Source: Candidatus Fredericiella danica
GTDB lineage: Bacteria; Chloroflexota; Anaerolineae; Caldilineales; Caldilineaceae
Length of the DNA: 52,410 nt
Assembly (NCBI GenBank): GCA_016713335.1
Contig: JADJPH010000105.1
Location: 1 to 52,410 of the forward strand
Direction of reading: 5' to 3'
Part shown: positions 45,322 through 52,410 of the stretch, piece after piece
How positions within the stretch are numbered: position 1 is the first letter of the stretch
Layout: the number at the start of each line of letters is the position of its first letter
Program-made: the position numbers and the translations under genes
The notes under the pieces: generated by a model
Database searches by the model: none
Told to the model about the DNA's origin: nothing
What the model saw: only the letters and a program-made list of their open reading frames with translations

Positions 45322-45365
45322 GATGAAGGCTTCATCATTATAAGCGCCCATATTTTGATCTTCAA
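45322..45365 (-). promoter_or_regulatory. Promoter of the OmpR-type regulator with downstream inverted repeat
   Basis: On the minus strand -35 TTGAAG (45360-45365), 17-bp spacer, perfect -10 TATAAT (45337-45342). Immediately downstream lies GATGAAG-C-CTTCATC (45322-45336, 7-bp arms), over the expected transcription start. This is a good place for autoregulation by the encoded protein, although OmpR-type proteins more often bind direct repeats. Confidence 0.6.
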
Positions 45366-45393
45366 TCGGTGTTTCCCCGGCGATTCCTGGACT

Positions 45394-47169
45394 CTACAGG
45401 GCCTCAAGCTGATCGATCATTTCGCCGATGACGTCGAAGCCACCTTGCCAGAAGACCGGATCCGTGATGTCAACACCGGCTTCGTGGAGGATTTGCTCCG
45501 GGTGTGCAGAACCGCCATAGGCGAGCAGTTTCAAATAGCCGGGCTTGAATGCATCCCCTTCTTGCTGATAACGCCGGTAGAGGGCCAATACCAGCAATTG
45601 TCCGAAGCTATACGCGTAGCAATAAAACGGCGTGTTGTAAATGTGCGGGATGCTGATCCACTCATGTTTGAACTCTTCGCCTATCTCAACGCTGTCGCCA
45701 AATTGTTCGCGTAGGTTCTGCAGATAGAGTTCGTCGATGCGTTCCGGCGAGGCTCCTTCGAGGATGGCGCGATTGGCATCCGCTTCGAAAATGACAAAAA
45801 ACGCCTGGCGCATCACGGTAGCATACATATCATCGACTGATGCCGCCAGTAGTTCACGGCGGACGGCCGGCTCGGGTTCGATGGCGAGCAGTCGATCGGT
45901 GAGGAGAATTTCAGAGAAGACCGATGCCGTCTCCGCCAATGGCAGTGTCGCGTGTTGGGTCAAGAGCGAGTGTTTCTCTGCCAGCATGCTGTGAATGGCA
46001 TGACCCAACTCGTGGGCGAGCGTTGCCACATCGCGGACTTTGCCGGTGTAGTTCATCAGGACCCAGGGCGTCATGCTGGGGAGGACAGTGGAGCAGAAGG
46101 CGCCCCCACGTTTTCCGGGCCGGATTTCAGAGTCGATGTGATCCTGCTCAAAGACGCGGCGCGCCTGCTTTTCAAGCACCGGGTCGAAGCTGCGAAAGGT
46201 GTCCAGCACGAGCGCCACGGCGTCAGCGTAATCCATTTTGCGATCGGACGATGCAAGCGGTGCGTAGATGTCGTAACGACGCAGGCGGTCCATGCCGATC
46301 CATTTAGCTTTGAGCCGGAAATAGCGCTGAAAGATCCCTGTATTCTTCCGGCACACCGTCAACAAGGCATCGACGGCAGCATCGGGGACGTCGTTGGCAA
46401 CATTGCGCACCGCAATTGGGGAGCTGTACCCACGCAGGCCAACCTGTTCGTTGGACCAGTCCTGTACGCGGTTGGCGTAGATCTGCGCCAGCACCTTTGC
46501 TTCGCGTGCATAGACGCGATACAACTCCTGATAGGCCGCCGCACGATCGGCAGGGTCTGGTGAGTAGACATGCGCCATCAGCGCATCACGGGTCAGCGTC
46601 TTGGTTTCGCCATCGACTGTCAGGTTGAATTCGAGGCGGCTTGTGAGCATGGTGTAGATCATGATCAGCGCCGAGATGCCGTCGGTATCCTTCAGGTTGA
46701 TGATTTGTTCGGACTTCTCATCGAGTGTGAAGCGGCGTGTGCGGCGAAGGTCTTCCATGAAAAAATGGTAGTCGGGATATTCGCCGGCATCGGGCAGCAA
46801 GCGTAGCGCGTCGGCGTCATCCAGTTCCTTCCACCAGAGGTCGAAGAAAAGCAGCCGGTTCTGCATGGCGGTGAGCGCCTGCTGGATTCGGTTCTGATAG
46901 GTCATTGCCGCCGTTGACTGGGTGTCTGCTGAGAACCACAGACCGCCATAGGCGCCCAGTACATAGGCCTGCACCATGATGGCTTCGTATTGCTTGACCA
47001 GGGTGACCAGTTCTGCAGGCGACATAGTTGTGCTTAAACTGTCGCGTTGCGCTTCAAAGGTGGCGACATCCTTTTCCAGATCTGCAAGCCGTGCAGCGAC
47101 GGTCGCCTCATCAGCGTTTGGCAGCAGTTCCCCAAGACTCCAAGCGGATAACTCGTATTTTTTCGACAT
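45394..47169 (-). CDS. pepF: Oligoendopeptidase F family M3 metallopeptidase
   Basis: Cytoplasmic zinc peptidase degrading oligopeptides. 591 residues from ATG 47169 (MSKKYELSAWSLGELL), intact. The zinc site is HELGHAIHSMLAEKHS with downstream glutamate in PLAETASVFSE; YANRVQDWSNEQVGLRGY and the C-terminal SIPHIYNTPFYCYAYSFGQLL are typical of the PepF/M3B branch. An in-frame start at 47250 would add 27 unlike residues; GGAAA precedes the preferred ATG. It lies downstream of aconitase with 105 bp between, same strand. Confidence 0.94.
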   Translation of the reverse strand: MSKKYELSAWSLGELLPNADEATVAARLADLEKDVATFEAQRDSLSTTMSPAELVTLVKQYEAIMVQAYVLGAYGGLWFSADTQSTAAMTYQNRIQQALTAMQNRLLFFDLWWKELDDADALRLLPDAGEYPDYHFFMEDLRRTRRFTLDEKSEQIINLKDTDGISALIMIYTMLTSRLEFNLTVDGETKTLTRDALMAHVYSPDPADRAAAYQELYRVYAREAKVLAQIYANRVQDWSNEQVGLRGYSSPIAVRNVANDVPDAAVDALLTVCRKNTGIFQRYFRLKAKWIGMDRLRRYDIYAPLASSDRKMDYADAVALVLDTFRSFDPVLEKQARRVFEQDHIDSEIRPGKRGGAFCSTVLPSMTPWVLMNYTGKVRDVATLAHELGHAIHSMLAEKHSLLTQHATLPLAETASVFSEILLTDRLLAIEPEPAVRRELLAASVDDMYATVMRQAFFVIFEADANRAILEGASPERIDELYLQNLREQFGDSVEIGEEFKHEWISIPHIYNTPFYCYAYSFGQLLVLALYRRYQQEGDAFKPGYLKLLAYGGSAHPEQILHEAGVDITDPVFWQGGFDVIGEMIDQLEAL

Positions 47170-47274
47170 GATTTTTGTTTCCGAAAAGGACAAGGTGACC
47201 GTTGCACGGTCGCCGGCGGCAATGCTACCCGCGATCGTATCTGCGATCACCCTGTCGGAAAAAGCGTCTGAACT

Positions 47275-49968
<2,694 letters not shown>

Positions 49969-50565
49969 AAGTGAGATCCTTTCGTGACCTGATCTTGAGC
50001 CCAATTACCCCTGACGAACGGCTGGCTGATCGACTTGAGTTCGGGCAGCCGCCGGTATCCACACAAGCATCTCGGAAGTCGCATGATACCAGGAAAAAAC
50101 AGAGAAGACCTAACCGGGGGCAAGGCGGGAAACAACATGCCGGCCCCGTGAAAAGTGCCGCATCCCGGCAAACCTACTGTGTTTCTTGACTAATCGTGGG
50201 CCTGGTGCTAAATGACAGGAAAGTGTAAGTATCTGTGATCTGATCCCTGATATATGATCGCAGCAGGACACAAACCCGTTACTGTCTGGTAAAATGCTGC
50301 CCACGTTGCCTCCTGGATTCTTGATACACTGATTTGTTGCTCAAGCAGCGACACGTTTTGTTTACCGTTAGATTGTGCGTTATTCCACAAATACCGTGGT
50401 AAGGAAAAACAGAATGAACAAACATCTTAGTAAGCGGTCGTTAGTTTACAAGGCACTCAGATCGCAGAGTTGCTGCTCTTTGTCCGCCCCACTAACGCTC
50501 CCCAGCGGCAACCGAACGACATCTCAAATTTAACCCTTTGGAAATTGAGAGTTCGGGAGAACACT
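49969..50565. other. Divergent intergenic region before the thioester-domain gene
   Basis: About 600 bp. The minus-strand acnA leader and plus-strand adhesin leader meet here. A TTGACT (50187-50192) with TAAATG 17 bp on is a weak promoter candidate on the plus strand. A 39-codon frame (50414-50533, MNKHLSKRS...) has an AAGGA upstream but no recognisable product; a leader peptide is possible, not established. No repeats or RNA genes were seen. Confidence 0.45.
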
Positions 50566-52410
50566 ATGCGCCACCCAATTACCCGCCATTTCGTGACCTT
50601 CCTTTCGATCGTTGCGCTACTCGTCCTGAGCCTATTTTTTCTTGGCGCCGGGGTTGCTAGCGCCAATCCTGGCTCGCCGGAGGTTCCTGACCCCACCACA
50701 GAAGACCCTGACGGCAACCCCTTTACGTCGGCAGGGCGCGTCTTTATGCCACAACTGGGCGCCGATATGCGCGGGTTGCCGGGTGATACGCAGATGGGGA
50801 GTGCTACCTCCAGCGTCAACCTCTGTCTGGGTTCCAACATCGTCAATTATCGTCTGGTCTATGGCACGCTGCCCGGCAATGTGCCCGAAGATAACGTGCC
50901 GGCAGGTGTCTTTCAGGCGAATGTAAACGGCGTGAGCCAATACGCCTTCTGCACGGATATTCGGAACGGCATCAGTCTCGGCACCTGTTACAGCAACAGC
51001 ACGCTGGGGGTGCCCGATCCGAAGGTGGCGTGCACGATGGAATACTATCCTCCCGCCGCGGGACTCGGCAACGACGAGGCCGCAGCAAGGCAGTCGGCAG
51101 TCTGGCATTTTTCCGATGGTTTCGTCTTGTCCAGCCCAGCCGAACTGCTCCCGCGCACCAACGCGATCATCCAGGATATCGAAGCCAAATATGCAAACGG
51201 ACTGTGCTTCGGTGCAGCCCCACGCATCGAGGTCGAGCCAGCAAGCGCCGTGAATTTCTTGGAAACGCCCGGTGTCTACAGTGCGCACACATTTACGATC
51301 TCGCTCCATAGCGGGCTGACCCCGCTGGTGGGCGCCCAGGTGCTGATGACGACGACGCTGGGCCAACTACAAGTTGGCGATGGTGCATGGGGTGTGACGA
51401 CAAGCGGGCAGACCGATGCAAACGGTGATGTCGTTTTCACGATTCGCCACAACCAGGAAGGCGTTGCGCAGATCTCTGCGACTAGCACGGTGGTTTTACC
51501 GGCAGGCACCCGGATCGACCCAGGTCCCACGATTCAGAAGATCGTGCTGAACGGCACGGAGAGTTACCCCCTTGCCGTCTCGGCGACCAAGGAATGGGTG
51601 AAGGGCGACAAGATCGTCGTCAAGAAGTTCCACGATCGCAACCGCAATGGGATTATCGACGCCGGCGACTCCGCCGATCATTGGTCGGTGCGCTATCGCG
51701 AATTGCCAACCGGCGCTTTCACAACGTGGAAATCCTTGGCGCTGATGGCGGCGGACCTCGCCGTGAAGAGGGGTGAATTACGAAGTGTGCGAAGCGACGA
51801 CCGATTCGGATTGGTTTGGCGACGTCCCGGTCTGCCAGCAGATCCCGGCGGGGGGACGGCCGCGTTTGGAAGTATCGCGGTTGCCCGGTTTGTTGGTCAA
51901 CAAGTTCCATGATCTGAACGGCAATGGACAGCGCGACACCGGAGAGCCGGGGTTGGACGGTTGGGCGTTCGAATCCGAGCGCTATCAATTCTCCTCGCCT
52001 GCAGCCAACCTGGAAGTGTCACTGCCAATGGTGGGGCTGCTGGGATGGGCGGATGCCCTCATCCATATGACCACCGCACGTTCGGGCGTCTGGATCTTGC
52101 GCCGGAAAGCTGGTGGGCGTCATCCTCGCCCACGGTTACGCTCGCCGTGAATGAGAATTCGCTTTATACGATGACGTTCGGCAATCTGCGGCTGGGGCAG
52201 CTTCAGGTAAGCAAGTCCTGGGTGGGCGGACCGGCACCTGGGAGTGCGCCGAGCTCTGCATCGAGCGTACGGGGCCTGGCGCCCCTCGGCGGAGTCACGC
52301 CCAGGGCGAATGGCCCTCCCATGACCGAGAAAGATGGAAAGTACTGCTATAGCGGATCCACTATCAAGCGTGACGATCACGGACCTGTGGCCGGGCGCCT
52401 ATATTGTAAC
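50566..52410 (+). CDS. Secreted thioester-domain surface protein with SdrD/Cna-B-like modules (partial, frameshifted)
   Basis: Start ATG 50566 (GGGAGA upstream) gives a signal peptide (RHFVTFLSIVALLVLSLFFL then GVASA). The first domain fits a TQXA/thioester fold: Cys129 in SQYAFCTDI and Gln176 in AARQSAVWHFSDG are where such proteins form an internal Cys-Gln thioester able to bond covalently to host or partner amines. A beta-sandwich (VEPASAVNFLETPG..., LTPLVGAQVLMTTTLG) follows, then SdrD-type modules with calcium-loop sequences DRNRNGIIDAGD and DLNGNGQRDTGEPG, and Cna-B-like text (VSKSWVGG, DLWPGAYIV) up to the window edge. Frame changes near 51735-51775 and after 52100 break the frame; the first frame ends at 51912. 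An adhesin role is inferred. Confidence 0.75.

Noticed and set aside
50414..50533. 39-codon small gene with AAGGA upstream
   Set aside because: No homology or composition evidence; kept only as a possible leader peptide in the intergenic entry.

Overview
The window looks like part of a Chloroflexota genome, most likely class Anaerolineae and near Caldilineales. This is inferred from gene content (DUF2079 membrane protein, LLM-class F420-type oxidoreductase, paired GlgC paralogs, circularly permuted ATP-grasp cluster, very large secreted proteins), GC-rich coding and secreted proteins ending in F-L-P-x-[IL]-x-R. No RNA gene or complete mobile element was recognised. Many genes that read as one protein are broken by one-base indels, often in homopolymers, while other 2-3 kb genes are intact. 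A 148-bp almost pure G tract lies at 6980-7127. Much of the gene breakage is therefore probably sequencing or assembly error, and frameshifted genes are annotated over their full reconstructed span.

Layout. 1-4622 (-): CUT2-type sugar ABC transporter operon (permease, ATPase, permease, lipoprotein binding protein) behind a sigma70-like promoter. 4623-5512: non-coding, with 99-bp tandem repeats carrying hairpin cores, then a candidate structured RNA leader. 5513-7827: SH3-domain secreted protein, G tract, truncated VOC gene, GNAT acetyltransferase. 8017-10695: multi-PAS histidine kinase with an in-frame stop. 10769-13474 (-): secreted GH81 beta-1,3-glucanase with a palindrome between -35 and -10. 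13688-19232: TSUP exporter, PflX-like radical SAM protein, signal peptidase I, and a membrane-anchored GH3-fold protein that lacks catalytic residues. 19276-25496 (-): LLM-SCP2 fusion, SDR epimerase, DegT aminotransferase and DUF2079 protein, probably a sugar or envelope glycan operon.

25796-29298 (+): ATP-grasp, alpha-E and transglutaminase-like genes, the predicted peptide-ligation/modification cluster; here the transglutaminase has a polyglutamine tail. 29339-33459: purC, purE, purK, purF, followed by a PaaG-like crotonase and a ruined SDR gene. 35280-38108: a copper amine oxidase split over two genes, the second carrying a repeat linker and a P-domain. 38170-39552: HSL-type esterase and a SUI1/eIF1-like factor. 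39610-42135 (-): two adjacent GlgC paralogs, one with a degenerate nucleotide-binding loop. 42385-44512: two unrecognised genes. 44591-49968 (-): OmpR-type regulator with an unusual receiver, oligoendopeptidase F and aconitase. 50566-end: thioester-domain surface protein with SdrD/Cna-B-like repeats, running off the window.

The strongest candidates for new biology are the split copper amine oxidase with a P-domain, the GlgC catalytic/degenerate pair, the GH3 pseudoenzyme, the transglutaminase cluster with a polyQ tail, the thioester adhesin, and the structured leader at 5365-5465.
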